From: Levilinea saccharolytica
Lineage (GTDB): Bacteria; Chloroflexota; Anaerolineae; Anaerolineales; Anaerolineaceae
DNA length: 64,000 bases
NCBI RefSeq assembly: GCF_001306035.1
Contig: NZ_LGCM01000039.1
Span: 179,191 to 243,190, forward strand
Reading direction: 5' to 3'
This document shows, piece by piece, positions 33,304 through 41,547 of this stretch (within the stretch, counting starts at the first letter, position 1; every line of letters begins with the position of its first letter). The notes beneath the pieces were generated by a model, which was not told where the DNA came from, searched no databases, and saw only the letters and a list, made by a program, of their open reading frames with translations. The position numbers and the translations under genes are program-made.

Positions 33304-34644
33304 TTACGATGCTGCGGCCGGTGAGGCCGCGCCAACCACCCAATAGAGAAAACCCAGTTCCCGCGCCCGGCGGCCGTCCACGGCCTTGCGCCCGTCCACC
33401 AGCACGGGGGTGCGCATGGCGGCCCGCAGCTGCGGCAGATCCAGGGCGTTGTAGGCCTGGTGGCGCACCATCAGCACCACCGCGTCGGCGCCCTGCGCCG
33501 CTTCCACCACATCCCCCTGCATACCTTCCACATAGGGATCGTGGATGCGCACATCCGCGCCCAGGGATTCCAGCAGCCGCACCAGCACCGCCGAGGGGCT
33601 GTTGCGGGTATCGTCCGAATTTTCCAGGTAGGCATAGCCCAACACCAACACGCGCGCCCCCGCCAAAGAAACCCCGGCCTGCGCCAGCGCCTTCGAGAGC
33701 AGGTCCACCATGTGGGCCGGCATGCCGTCGTTAATCGCCCGCGCCGTGGGAACCATGCGCAGGGGCACGTCCATGCCCTGAATGCCGTGCGCCAGCAGCC
33801 ACGGGTCTTTGGGGATGCAGTGGCCGCCCACGCCCGCCCCCGGCAGGTGCATGTGGCGCTGGGGGCTTTTGTTCACCAGTTCCCGCACCGTCCACACATC
33901 CCCGCCCAGCGCCTCGCAGATCAGCCCAACCTCGTTGGCAAAAGCGATCTGCACGTCGCGGTAGGCGTTTTCCACCGTCTTCACCAGCTCGGCAGTGATC
34001 CAATCCGCCGCGTCCAAATCGGCCTGCACGATCAGCCGGTACAGGGCGATCATGGCCTGGGCGGTTTCGGGGGTGCCGCCGCCCACCACGCGGCTGAGGC
34101 TGCTCAAATTGGTCAGCAGCCGCCCGGGCATCACGCGCTCAGGGCAGTTGCCCAGGTAAAAGTCGCGGTTCACGCGCATGCCGCTGCCTTCTTCCAGCAA
34201 GGGCCGCACCACCGTGTCCATTGTGCGCGGGGCGATGGTGGATTCCACAATCACCAGTGCGCCGCGCTTGAGCACGGGGGCCAACTGCGTCAGAGCGGCC
34301 CGCAAGGCCTCATAGCGAGGAATATGCTGGTCGTCCACCGGCGTTTCCACATCAATCAAAATCACGTCCCGCTCGCGCAGGGTCTCGTAATCTGCCGCGG
34401 CGCGCAGCCGCCCCTGGGTCACCTGTTCGGCCAGCAGCTGCGCCAAACCCGGCTCTTCGCCTTCAATCGGCGACAAACCGGCGTTGATTTTGTCCACCCG
34501 CTCCTGCTTGATCTCGACCCCCAGCACATCAAAACCCGCCTTGGCAAACAGCGCCGCCACCGGAAGGCCCACATAGCCCAGGCCGATGACCGCCAGTTTG
34601 GCTTCTCGTCGGGTGATTTTCTCTGTCAGATCGTTGAGCGACAT
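33304..34644 (-). CDS. UDP-sugar 6-dehydrogenase (WecC/WbpA family, UDP-ManNAc/GlcNAc type)
   Basis: This 446-residue NAD-dependent enzyme oxidises C6 of a UDP-HexNAc to a carboxylate. The dinucleotide fold GLGYVGLPVA is at 21-30, the catalytic Cys is C276 in GVGGHCIPKDPWLL, and ENAYRDVQIAFANEV is the conserved helix. The CIPKDPWLL wording is closest to archaeal and Gram-positive UDP-ManNAc dehydrogenases. With the three genes upstream it would give the full UDP-GlcNAc to UDP-2,3-diacetamido-uronate pathway known from Pseudomonas wbpA/B/E/D. The product's carboxyl group is the likely attachment site for ATP-grasp chemistry. Confidence 0.88.
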   Translation of the reverse strand: MSLNDLTEKITRREAKLAVIGLGYVGLPVAALFAKAGFDVLGVEIKQERVDKINAGLSPIEGEEPGLAQLLAEQVTQGRLRAAADYETLRERDVILIDVETPVDDQHIPRYEALRAALTQLAPVLKRGALVIVESTIAPRTMDTVVRPLLEEGSGMRVNRDFYLGNCPERVMPGRLLTNLSSLSRVVGGGTPETAQAMIALYRLIVQADLDAADWITAELVKTVENAYRDVQIAFANEVGLICEALGGDVWTVRELVNKSPQRHMHLPGAGVGGHCIPKDPWLLAHGIQGMDVPLRMVPTARAINDGMPAHMVDLLSKALAQAGVSLAGARVLVLGYAYLENSDDTRNSPSAVLVRLLESLGADVRIHDPYVEGMQGDVVEAAQGADAVVLMVRHQAYNALDLPQLRAAMRTPVLVDGRKAVDGRRARELGFLYWVVGAASPAAAS

Positions 34645-34703
34645 AGAATACCCTCACTCCTCTGCCCCGCCCGGCGCGTCTCAAACCGACCTGGCGGGGA
34701 TGA

Positions 34704-34759
34704 CAACACAGACACAGAGGCCGGAAATATCAAAACCGCAGCGCCCTGTGTCTGTGTTG
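34704..34759. repeat. Perfect 14-bp inverted repeat in an intergenic gap
   Basis: Arms CAACACAGACACAG (34704-34717) and CTGTGTCTGTGTTG (34746-34759) are perfect reverse complements around a 28-nt loop. It lies between the WlbA/WbpB-like gene and the UDP-sugar dehydrogenase start. No U run follows on the minus strand, so a terminator is unlikely; processing of the operon mRNA or a protein-binding site are alternatives. The 124-bp gap holds nothing else recognisable. Confidence 0.6.
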
Positions 34760-34768
34760 ATAAGCAGC

Positions 34769-35767
34769 TTAGACTTCGACCACCTGGTGTTTCAGGCCCG
34801 ATTCAACCAGGGCCAACGCCAGACGCAGCGCCTTCAGCCCGTCCTCGCCCGTCACCGCCACAGGGGCCTCGCCCCGCACGGCCTTCAGGAAGGCCTGCAG
34901 CTCGGCTTTGAGCGGTTCGTAGCGCTGGAGCGAATAGCGCACCATGCTGCCTTCGCTGACGCCCTTCAGCACCCGCAGCGCCGGGTAGTTATCCGCGGCG
35001 GCCTGCGCGTTTTCAAAGAAATACAAATCCTGCACCAGATCATCCACCCGGAACAAACCGCGTTCGCCCAGCACCAGCACTTCGCGCACCTTGGTGGGGG
35101 TCAGCCAGTTGATTTCCAGCGCGCCGGTGATGCCTTCGGGGAAGCGCAGCATGCCGAAGAGCAGGTCTTCGTGATCGGTGTGAATGCGCTGCTCGGTTTC
35201 GGCGTACACCCGTTCGGGGTCCATGCCAGTCAGGAAGCGCATGATGTCCACGTCGTGGGGGGCCAAATCCACCACCACGCCCACATCGCGGATGCGCGCC
35301 GGGAAAGGCCCCGCCCGGCGGCAGAAGATCTGGAAAATGCGTCCCAGTTCGCCCCCCTGCAGCTTCTGTTTCAGGGCCTGCAGCGCCGGGTTAAAGCGCA
35401 CGATATGCCCCACCATCAGCTTGCGGTTCAATTCCCGCGCGCGTTCAATGATGTGCTGGCCTTCTTCCAAGGTGGCCGCGATGGGCTTTTCCACCAACAC
35501 ATCCGCGCCCGCCTCCAACGCCGCCAAAGCCACCTCTTCGTGCATGGCGGTGGGCACGGCGATGGTCACGGCTTCGGGCTTCACCTGCGCCAGCAGTTCG
35601 CGGTAATCGGTGAAGGCCGCCGTGCCAAACTGGGCACCGATGGCCTGCGCCACCGTGGGGTTCGCGTCCGAAACCGCCACCAGCTCGGCCTCAGGCAGTT
35701 CGTTGTACACTCGCGCGTGGTTCTTGCCCATCGAACCCACGCCGATCACGGCCACACGCGTCGCCAT
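34769..35767 (-). CDS. Gfo/Idh/MocA oxidoreductase, WlbA/WbpB-like
   Basis: This 332-residue NAD(P)-dependent dehydrogenase has GVGSMGKNHARVY at the N-terminus, the signature EKP at 93-95 (VLVEKPIAATLEEG) and a DLAPHDVDIMRF segment with the catalytic His. In the WbpB/WlbA pathway it oxidises C3 of UDP-GlcNAcA to the 3-keto sugar for the aminotransferase. The neighbours upstream are the matching aminotransferase (3 bp away) and N-acetyltransferase, which supports this role. The GxGxxG variant and length are normal for the family. Confidence 0.85.
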   Translation of the reverse strand: MATRVAVIGVGSMGKNHARVYNELPEAELVAVSDANPTVAQAIGAQFGTAAFTDYRELLAQVKPEAVTIAVPTAMHEEVALAALEAGADVLVEKPIAATLEEGQHIIERARELNRKLMVGHIVRFNPALQALKQKLQGGELGRIFQIFCRRAGPFPARIRDVGVVVDLAPHDVDIMRFLTGMDPERVYAETEQRIHTDHEDLLFGMLRFPEGITGALEINWLTPTKVREVLVLGERGLFRVDDLVQDLYFFENAQAAADNYPALRVLKGVSEGSMVRYSLQRYEPLKAELQAFLKAVRGEAPVAVTGEDGLKALRLALALVESGLKHQVVEV

Positions 35768-35770
35768 GGT

Positions 35771-36850
35771 TTAGGCTCCCATGAAGGTGTTAATGGCCTT
35801 CACCACCGTTTCCAGATCGGCCTGCGAAAGCGAGGGGTGCACGGGCAGCGACAGCACTTCCAAAGCCGCTTTTTCGGTTTCGGGCAGGGTCTGGTTGTAG
35901 CCCAATTCCTGGGTATAGAGCTTCTGCTTGTGGATCGGCACGGGGTAATACACCTCAGAGCCGATGCCCTGTTCCTTCAAATAGTCGCGCAGCGTGTCGC
36001 GTTTGCCGTCCGGCACGCGCACGGTGTACTGGTGGTACACGTGGCCGTAGCCTTCAGGCACAAACGGCGTGGTCACGCCCTTCAGGTGGGCGTTATAAAA
36101 GGCGGCGTTTTCCTGGCGTTTGCGGTTGAAGAGATCCAGCTTGCCAATCTGCGCCAGGCCGATGGCGGCGTGAATATCCGTCATGCGGAAGTTGAAGCCC
36201 AACTCATCGTGGTAGTAACGCACGCGCATGCCGTGGTTGCGGATCACGCGGCAGGCCTCGTTGACGGCGTCGTCATTGGTGGTGATCATGCCGCCTTCGC
36301 CGGAGGTGATATTCTTGGTGGGGTACAGCGAGAACGCGCCCGTGCCAAAGGCACCGGCTTTCGTGCCGCGGTAGGTGGCGCCGTGGCTCTGGCAGGCGTC
36401 TTCAATCACCGCCAGGTTGTACTTTTCGGCCAGCTTCATGATGGGATCCATGTCGCTCACCAGGCCGAACAGATGCACGGGCATGATGGCTTTGGTGCGG
36501 GGGGTGATGGCGGCTTCGATCTGGCTCACATCCAGGTTGAAGGTGCGCGGGTCAATATCCACAAACACCGGCCGCGCGCCCACATACAGCACTGAATTGG
36601 CCGAGGCGATGAAGGTGAAAGCCGAGGTGATGACCTCGTCCCCGGCGCCAATTTTGTGAGCCAGCAGGGCCACGTGCAGCGCGGTCGTCCCCGAAGAGGT
36701 GGCAATCGCGTGGCGTGCAGCGCACATCTGCGCAAAGGCATCTTCAAAAGCTTTCGTGCGCGGCCCCTGGGCAATGATGCCCGAATCCAAAACTTCTAAA
36801 ACCGCCTGTTTTTCCTCAGGCCCCATTACGGGTTTTGCCATGTTAATCAT
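35771..36850 (-). CDS. DegT-family aminotransferase, WbpE/WlbC-like
   Basis: This 359-residue PLP aminotransferase has the Lys Schiff base at K179 in GAFSLYPTKNITSGEGG, the PLP-pairing D151 in VIEDACQSHGA and TSSGTTALHVAL for phosphate binding. In the Wbp/Wlb pathway this enzyme converts UDP-3-keto-GlcNAcA to the 3-amino sugar using glutamate. The start at 36850 (MINMAKP) has GGGAGAG 8 nt upstream and overlaps the acetyltransferase stop by 4 nt. Gene order acetyltransferase, aminotransferase, oxidoreductase, dehydrogenase supports the WbpE assignment over a generic one. Confidence 0.87.
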   Translation of the reverse strand: MINMAKPVMGPEEKQAVLEVLDSGIIAQGPRTKAFEDAFAQMCAARHAIATSSGTTALHVALLAHKIGAGDEVITSAFTFIASANSVLYVGARPVFVDIDPRTFNLDVSQIEAAITPRTKAIMPVHLFGLVSDMDPIMKLAEKYNLAVIEDACQSHGATYRGTKAGAFGTGAFSLYPTKNITSGEGGMITTNDDAVNEACRVIRNHGMRVRYYHDELGFNFRMTDIHAAIGLAQIGKLDLFNRKRQENAAFYNAHLKGVTTPFVPEGYGHVYHQYTVRVPDGKRDTLRDYLKEQGIGSEVYYPVPIHKQKLYTQELGYNQTLPETEKAALEVLSLPVHPSLSQADLETVVKAINTFMGA

Positions 36851-37452
36851 CGAACACTCTCCCAAACTTGAGCAGGAATTTTCACCAACGTATCACATTC
36901 CTCGCAGCGGGCCACGACCAGGTCGCCTTCGCGGTGGTCGCTGTGCAAAGATGCGCCGCAGGCGCAAACAAACGCGCGCAGCCGCGCCGGGTTGCCAAAC
37001 ACCAGCCCGTGCGCGGGCACGTCGCGGGTGACGACGCTGCCAGAACCGACCATAGCCCATTCCCCAATGGTGATGCCGCAGCGGATGGTGCTGTTGGCCC
37101 CCAGGGCCGCGCCGCGCTGAATGCGCGTTTCGCTCAGCACCCAATCATCTGCGCTCTTGGGTGAGCCGTCCGGGTTGACGGCCCGCGGGCGCATGTCATT
37201 GGTAAAACACACGTGCGGCCCAATGAAAACGCCGTCCTCGACCGTCACGCCGTGATAGACCGAGACATAATTTTGAATTTTGACGTTATCGCCAATTTGC
37301 ACACCAGCATCCACATAAACGCCTTTGCCGATGTTGCAATTTTGGCCCAGGCGCACACCGGGTCGGATCTGACACTGATGCCAGATGCTGGTGCCCTCAC
37401 CGATGGTGGCCTGATCAGAGACTTCCGCAGTAGGATGGATACGAACCGCCAT
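36847..37452 (-). CDS. UDP-3-amino-uronate N-acetyltransferase, WbpD/WlbB-like, with zinc-ribbon-like tail
   Basis: This 201-residue protein has left-handed beta-helix hexapeptide repeats (about 5-155) with the WbpD-like segments IQNYVSVYHGVTVEDGVFIGPHVCFTNDMRPRA and VGSGSVVTRDVPAHGLVFGNPARL. In the Wbp pathway it acetylates the 3-amino group. The last 40 residues add a CxC-x17-CxxC pattern (C163, C165, C183, C186), probably a small zinc ribbon. It is the first gene after a 124-bp gap, with a GGAG site 8 nt before the ATG. Confidence 0.85.
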   Translation of the reverse strand: MAVRIHPTAEVSDQATIGEGTSIWHQCQIRPGVRLGQNCNIGKGVYVDAGVQIGDNVKIQNYVSVYHGVTVEDGVFIGPHVCFTNDMRPRAVNPDGSPKSADDWVLSETRIQRGAALGANSTIRCGITIGEWAMVGSGSVVTRDVPAHGLVFGNPARLRAFVCACGASLHSDHREGDLVVARCEECDTLVKIPAQVWESVR

Positions 37453-37495
37453 GCCTGCTCTCCAGTTTTCCCAACTTGGTAAAAGATCAGCGCAG

Positions 37496-37549
37496 AACGC
37501 GCTGTAAAACGCAATTTAACCCTGCCCTCAGACAAAAATTCAGCGCGTT
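37496..37549. repeat. 9-bp inverted repeat in the gap before the WbpD-like gene
   Basis: AACGCGCTG (37496-37504) and CAGCGCGTT (37541-37549) are perfect inverted arms with a 36-nt AT-rich centre. The gap 37453-37576 separates the upstream glycosyltransferase from the uronic acid genes and may hold an internal promoter, but no convincing -35/-10 pair was found. The arms might bind a regulator or fold in the message. Confidence 0.35.
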
Positions 37550-37576
37550 TTCAGGCGCGCCGGGGGTGTACGGAAT

Positions 37577-38710
37577 CTACGCCGGTTGCCGGACGTCTTC
37601 CAGAATTTTCGCGTAGGATTCTACCACACTCTCCAGATCGAATCTCCGCGCCGATTCTCGGCTGGCTTTGCGCACCTCCAGCAGATGCTGCGGGTCGCGG
37701 ATCAGGGCTCGCAGTTTTTCGGCAAAACCGGCCTCGTCCCGCGGGTCGTGGCAAAAGCCGTTCACACCCTCCTGCACCAGCTCCACGTTGCCGCCCGCAC
37801 GGCTGAGCGCCAGCGCCAGGCCCATCGCCATGCCCTGCACGCCCACCACGGGCAGCCCCTCAGAAAAGGACGGCAGCAGCAGCACGTCGCTGCGCCCAAA
37901 CCAGCCTAAAACCTGCCGCGGCGTCAGCCACCCCGGCAGAGTGATGCGCTCGCCCAGGCCCAGCCGGGCAATTTCTGCCTCCACCTCAGCGCGCAGCGGC
38001 CCGTCGCCAATCAGCGCGCACTTCCAGGGCAGGTCGGTGATCTGGCTCAAAATGCGCACCAGACCCAGGGGGTTTTTCTGTTCCATAAAGCGCCCCGCAA
38101 AAACGATGCGCGGCGGATCGTTGATTTCCAAATCGCCGGGGTCCAGTTCTTCCAGATCCACGCCGTTGGGGATCACCGCCACCGGCACGGGGTAATGCTT
38201 CAGCGCCAGGCCGCGGGTGAATTCACTGACCGCCACCACCCGCCGCGCCCGCCGCCAGATAAGGCGGCTGAAGGGCAGCACCCAGCGGAACCATTTGCCC
38301 GTTTTTTCGGGCGTGCCCCCGGGCACATCCCCCAGATGGGCGGTGAGCAGGTAGGGCGTGCCCGTCAGCACCGAGAGCGCCCAGGCGCTGGCCCCCGCCG
38401 GAACCGCAAAATGCACGTGGATCACATCCGGTTTCCAGGTGCGGATGGTGCGCAGACCTTCCCAAAAGCTGGCCCACACATAACCCACCATCGCACGCAG
38501 ATCGGCTCGAAAACTTTCGCGCCGCAGGGATTTCAGCCGGTGCACATGCACCCCCAGGACTTCGCGGTGTTCCGGAAGATCCCCCCAACTCGCCGTTAAC
38601 ACGCGCACTTCGTGCCCGCGTTTGGCCAGGCCCGTGCACAAATCTTCGGCCACGCGGCCGCCGCCGCCGCCCACCGGTGGGTATTCATGGATCAGGGTGA
38701 GAATACGCAT
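37577..38710 (-). CDS. GT4-family glycosyltransferase
   Basis: This 377-residue GT-B enzyme has EYPPVGGGGGRVAEDLCTGLA at the N-terminus, IPNGVDLEELD at 180-189 and VFAGRFMEQKNP with LIGDGPLRAEVE in the donor domain. In the usual E-x7-E position it has E284 but Q292 (SEGLPVVGVQGMAMG), a variant where the second Glu is replaced. The gene lies 6 bp after the GT2-type gene in the leftward operon. Sugar specificity is unknown. Confidence 0.87.
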   Translation of the reverse strand: MRILTLIHEYPPVGGGGGRVAEDLCTGLAKRGHEVRVLTASWGDLPEHREVLGVHVHRLKSLRRESFRADLRAMVGYVWASFWEGLRTIRTWKPDVIHVHFAVPAGASAWALSVLTGTPYLLTAHLGDVPGGTPEKTGKWFRWVLPFSRLIWRRARRVVAVSEFTRGLALKHYPVPVAVIPNGVDLEELDPGDLEINDPPRIVFAGRFMEQKNPLGLVRILSQITDLPWKCALIGDGPLRAEVEAEIARLGLGERITLPGWLTPRQVLGWFGRSDVLLLPSFSEGLPVVGVQGMAMGLALALSRAGGNVELVQEGVNGFCHDPRDEAGFAEKLRALIRDPQHLLEVRKASRESARRFDLESVVESYAKILEDVRQPA

Positions 38711-38716
38711 GAGGGA

Positions 38717-39676
38717 TCAGTCGTTCTTGCTGGGGTCGGTGTTGATGCGTTTCCGCACCGTGTAGGTGGGTTTTCCCTGAGATTCATGGTAGGTGCGCAC
38801 TTGCAGCTCAGCGATCAGGCCCATCAGCATGCTTTGGAAGCCCATAATCGCCACCATCGTGGCCACCTGGAAGAGGGGTGAAGCCAACACCGACACCCCA
38901 AAGCCCACCCGCCGCACAAACAGGTAGAGCAGCACCGCAGCGCTGAGGGCAATCAACCCCAGGCCTGTGCCGCCGAACAAATAGATCGGCTTGTTGCCGA
39001 AGCTGCTCAGGAATTTGACCGTGAACAGGTCCAAAATCACCTTGACCGTGCGCTCCAGCCCGTACTTGGTCTTGCCAAATTTGCGCGGGTTGTGATTCAC
39101 CGGCAGTTCGATGATGCGCGCGCCGTAGGAGCTGGCGTACACGGGGATAAAGCGGTGCATCTCGCCGTACAGGCGGAAGCCGGTGATCACCTCGCGCCGG
39201 TAGGCCTTCAGCGTGCAGCCGTAATCGTGCAGATGCACGCCCGTCACCCACGAAATCAGCCCATTGGCCAGGTTCGAAGGCAGCGTGCGGGTGATATAAG
39301 CGTCTTTGCGCTTGGCGCGCCAGCCGCTGACCACGTCGTAGCCTTCTTCAATCTTTTGCAGCAGCATGGGGATGTCCGCGGGGTCGTTCTGCAGGTCCGC
39401 ATCCATGAGCACAATCACTTCGCCGTCCGAATGATCAATCCCCGCCGCAATCGCCGCGGTCTGCCCAAAATTGCGCCGCAGCGAAACCACCCGCAAACGC
39501 TGATCCTTGGCGGCCAACTGCTCCAGCACTTTCAGGCTGCCGTCGCGGCTGCCGTCGTCCACCAGGATCACATCCCAGGCAACTGCAAGGGGTTCCAGGG
39601 CTTTCAGCAGGGCTTCATACAGCATGGGCAGGTTTTCCTGCTCGTTATATACCGGGATAATCACGGACAGATTCAT
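38717..39676 (-). CDS. GT2 glycosyltransferase, polyprenyl-phosphate type (GtrB/ArnC/Dpm-like)
   Basis: This 319-residue inverting transferase has VIIPVYNEQENLPML, DDGS at 40-43 and DADLQ at 92-96, then GFRLYGEMHRFIPVYASSYGARIIELPVNHNPR, which is typical of undecaprenyl-phosphate sugar synthases. Two hydrophobic helices near 235-290 anchor it to the membrane. Such enzymes load a sugar onto undecaprenyl phosphate for a GT-C enzyme on the outer face. The partner is probably the 624-residue GT-C-like gene just upstream, whose stop overlaps this ATG by 4 nt. Confidence 0.88.
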   Translation of the reverse strand: MNLSVIIPVYNEQENLPMLYEALLKALEPLAVAWDVILVDDGSRDGSLKVLEQLAAKDQRLRVVSLRRNFGQTAAIAAGIDHSDGEVIVLMDADLQNDPADIPMLLQKIEEGYDVVSGWRAKRKDAYITRTLPSNLANGLISWVTGVHLHDYGCTLKAYRREVITGFRLYGEMHRFIPVYASSYGARIIELPVNHNPRKFGKTKYGLERTVKVILDLFTVKFLSSFGNKPIYLFGGTGLGLIALSAAVLLYLFVRRVGFGVSVLASPLFQVATMVAIMGFQSMLMGLIAELQVRTYHESQGKPTYTVRKRINTDPSKND

Positions 39677-41547
39677 GGATTTCTCCGAAAAATATGGATA
39701 GCTGAATCCGGGCGGCACCCCACCACCGGTTCAGACGGGGCCAACTCATCAAAAGCGCGCGCGTTGTCAGCGTTTTTGGTGAAGTTGACCACATATTTAT
39801 CCTCAATCAAGGCGTAGTCGGTTTCGCGCAGCCATTCCGCGCCGATTTCTTTGCTCCAGAAGCCGTTTTTCAGCAGATTGTCGCGCTTACCGCCTTCGCG
39901 GTAAGTGTACCAGTGATTCAATTGTCCGGGGAAGATTCGCACATCCGGGATATACAGCAGGGGCAGCGGCGTGGTGTCGTTCAGCCAATAGACCAGCGAC
40001 CCCGCCGGGATGATGCTGGCCAGGTGCGCCCCGGCAGCCTCGTGCGAAGCAATCACATCCTGGGCGCACAGATTGGTGCGAAACCGTCCGCCGCCCAGAG
40101 CCGGCGTGGGCGAAAGCAGTGCACCCAAACCCCAAAACAAGGCCAGCGCCGCCAGCCCAAAGTTCACCCGCCGCGCGCGCCGCCGCGAGGCCAGCGCCCA
40201 AACCGCCGCCAGCACCGTCAGAGCCAGCCCTACCCCCAGCCCCGCCAGGGCTGGAAGCAGCAGCCGCAGGGTTTCGGGCGAAAGGGCGAACTTATTGGCA
40301 AACAGCCGCCACAGCTCGGTCGTCCCCGGCAGCAAGCGCCCACCGGCCACGCGCGGCACGGTCAAATCCATCACCGCATAGCCGATATCGCGCCAGGCCC
40401 CGTAGCCCAGCCCAGCCGCCCCCAGTACCACCGTCAGAGCCAAAAGCCCCTGGCGCAGCGCGCCCGGCCGCCGCACCCAGGCCGGAAAGGTGACCGCCAC
40501 CAGCAAGATCGCCGCCGGGATGAAAAAGGTCAGATAGCCGGAATAGCAGAACAGGCAGTAATCTTTGGCCACCGACACCCAGTAATGCGCCGCGGCCATC
40601 AACACCACAAACACGCTCAAGCATACCCCCGCGCGAAAGCGCCAGGCTTCTGCCCAGCTGCGCCGCGGCGGCCACAAGATCCACGCAAAGACCGCCCCAA
40701 ACAGGGCCAAAAAGTTGTAGCGCATGCCTTCCCAAAACACGCTCAACTGGGTCAGCCCGTCAAAAGAGGGCGCATACACGGCTTTGCCGCCCGCCAGACT
40801 GAGGTTCAAAAAATCAAACAAGTCGCGGAAGCCGTCCGGCATCCACGGCAGCCAGATTTTCATGATGTTGGGCCAATAGGGGATGTGCCCGGCCGCAAAC
40901 AGACCCGCCATCACCCCGCCGCTCAGCCAGGCGGCACGCCTGCCGTGCTGCCAGGCGATGTACACCCACAGCAAGGCCATCAGCGGGGCCATATTCTGGC
41001 GGGTAAAGACCACCGCCACGGCCAGCGCCGAGCTGAGAGCCAGTTCCCAGCCTTTGCGCCCAGGGCCCAGCGCTAGCACCAGGCTCCAGGTGAGCAGACA
41101 GGCCACCTGCACCTGGGTGAGGGCCTGCGAATAGATAAAGAGGTTGGCCGGGCTGACCACCATCATCAGCACCGCCAGAGTCCCCCACCAGCGCCCGCCC
41201 AGCCGTCTGCCGCCCAGGTACAGGCCCGCCAGCATGACCGCGCCCAAAAACACGGCAAAGTAGCGTCCCGTGCGCAGCCCCGGCGAAAAGAGCATTTGCG
41301 GCAGACCCGGCAGCAAAAAAGCCAGGGGCATCTTGTTGGTGTTGGGGCCGTAATCCTGGAAGGGGCGGTAATCTCCCTGAAGGTAGAGCAGCCCCTTCAT
41401 CAGATAGGTACCCTCATCCATGGTGACGTCTTGGTAATGGGCGTACACCAGTCCCTGGCCGATATAGACCAGGCCCGCCAACAGCGCCGCCGCCAGCGGC
41501 AGCCAGGGACGGCCAGCCAGCCGTCTAATCCGCTCGCGGATGGCCAT
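39673..41547 (-). CDS. GT-C-fold membrane glycosyltransferase (PMT/ArnT-like)
   Basis: This 624-residue protein has about 11 hydrophobic segments in the first 470 residues and a soluble C-terminal part. The first outer loop contains DVTMDEGTYLMKG; the Asp-Glu pair at 44-45 is the expected metal/catalytic motif of GT-C enzymes, which use polyprenyl-phosphate sugars outside the membrane. The soluble tail (SIIPAGSLVYWLNDTTPLPLLY) resembles the C-terminal domain of other PMT-like proteins. It overlaps the GT2 gene by 4 nt, fitting a donor-synthase and transferase pair. Acceptor unknown. Confidence 0.8.
   Translation of the reverse strand: MAIRERIRRLAGRPWLPLAAALLAGLVYIGQGLVYAHYQDVTMDEGTYLMKGLLYLQGDYRPFQDYGPNTNKMPLAFLLPGLPQMLFSPGLRTGRYFAVFLGAVMLAGLYLGGRRLGGRWWGTLAVLMMVVSPANLFIYSQALTQVQVACLLTWSLVLALGPGRKGWELALSSALAVAVVFTRQNMAPLMALLWVYIAWQHGRRAAWLSGGVMAGLFAAGHIPYWPNIMKIWLPWMPDGFRDLFDFLNLSLAGGKAVYAPSFDGLTQLSVFWEGMRYNFLALFGAVFAWILWPPRRSWAEAWRFRAGVCLSVFVVLMAAAHYWVSVAKDYCLFCYSGYLTFFIPAAILLVAVTFPAWVRRPGALRQGLLALTVVLGAAGLGYGAWRDIGYAVMDLTVPRVAGGRLLPGTTELWRLFANKFALSPETLRLLLPALAGLGVGLALTVLAAVWALASRRRARRVNFGLAALALFWGLGALLSPTPALGGGRFRTNLCAQDVIASHEAAGAHLASIIPAGSLVYWLNDTTPLPLLYIPDVRIFPGQLNHWYTYREGGKRDNLLKNGFWSKEIGAEWLRETDYALIEDKYVVNFTKNADNARAFDELAPSEPVVGCRPDSAIHIFRRNP

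Noticed and set aside
31372..36595. Very long plus-strand open frames (600 residues or more) opposite the sugar-pathway genes
   Set aside because: They are antisense to well-supported genes, are rich in His/Arg/Gln as expected from reading high-GC codons backwards, and contain no recognisable domain.
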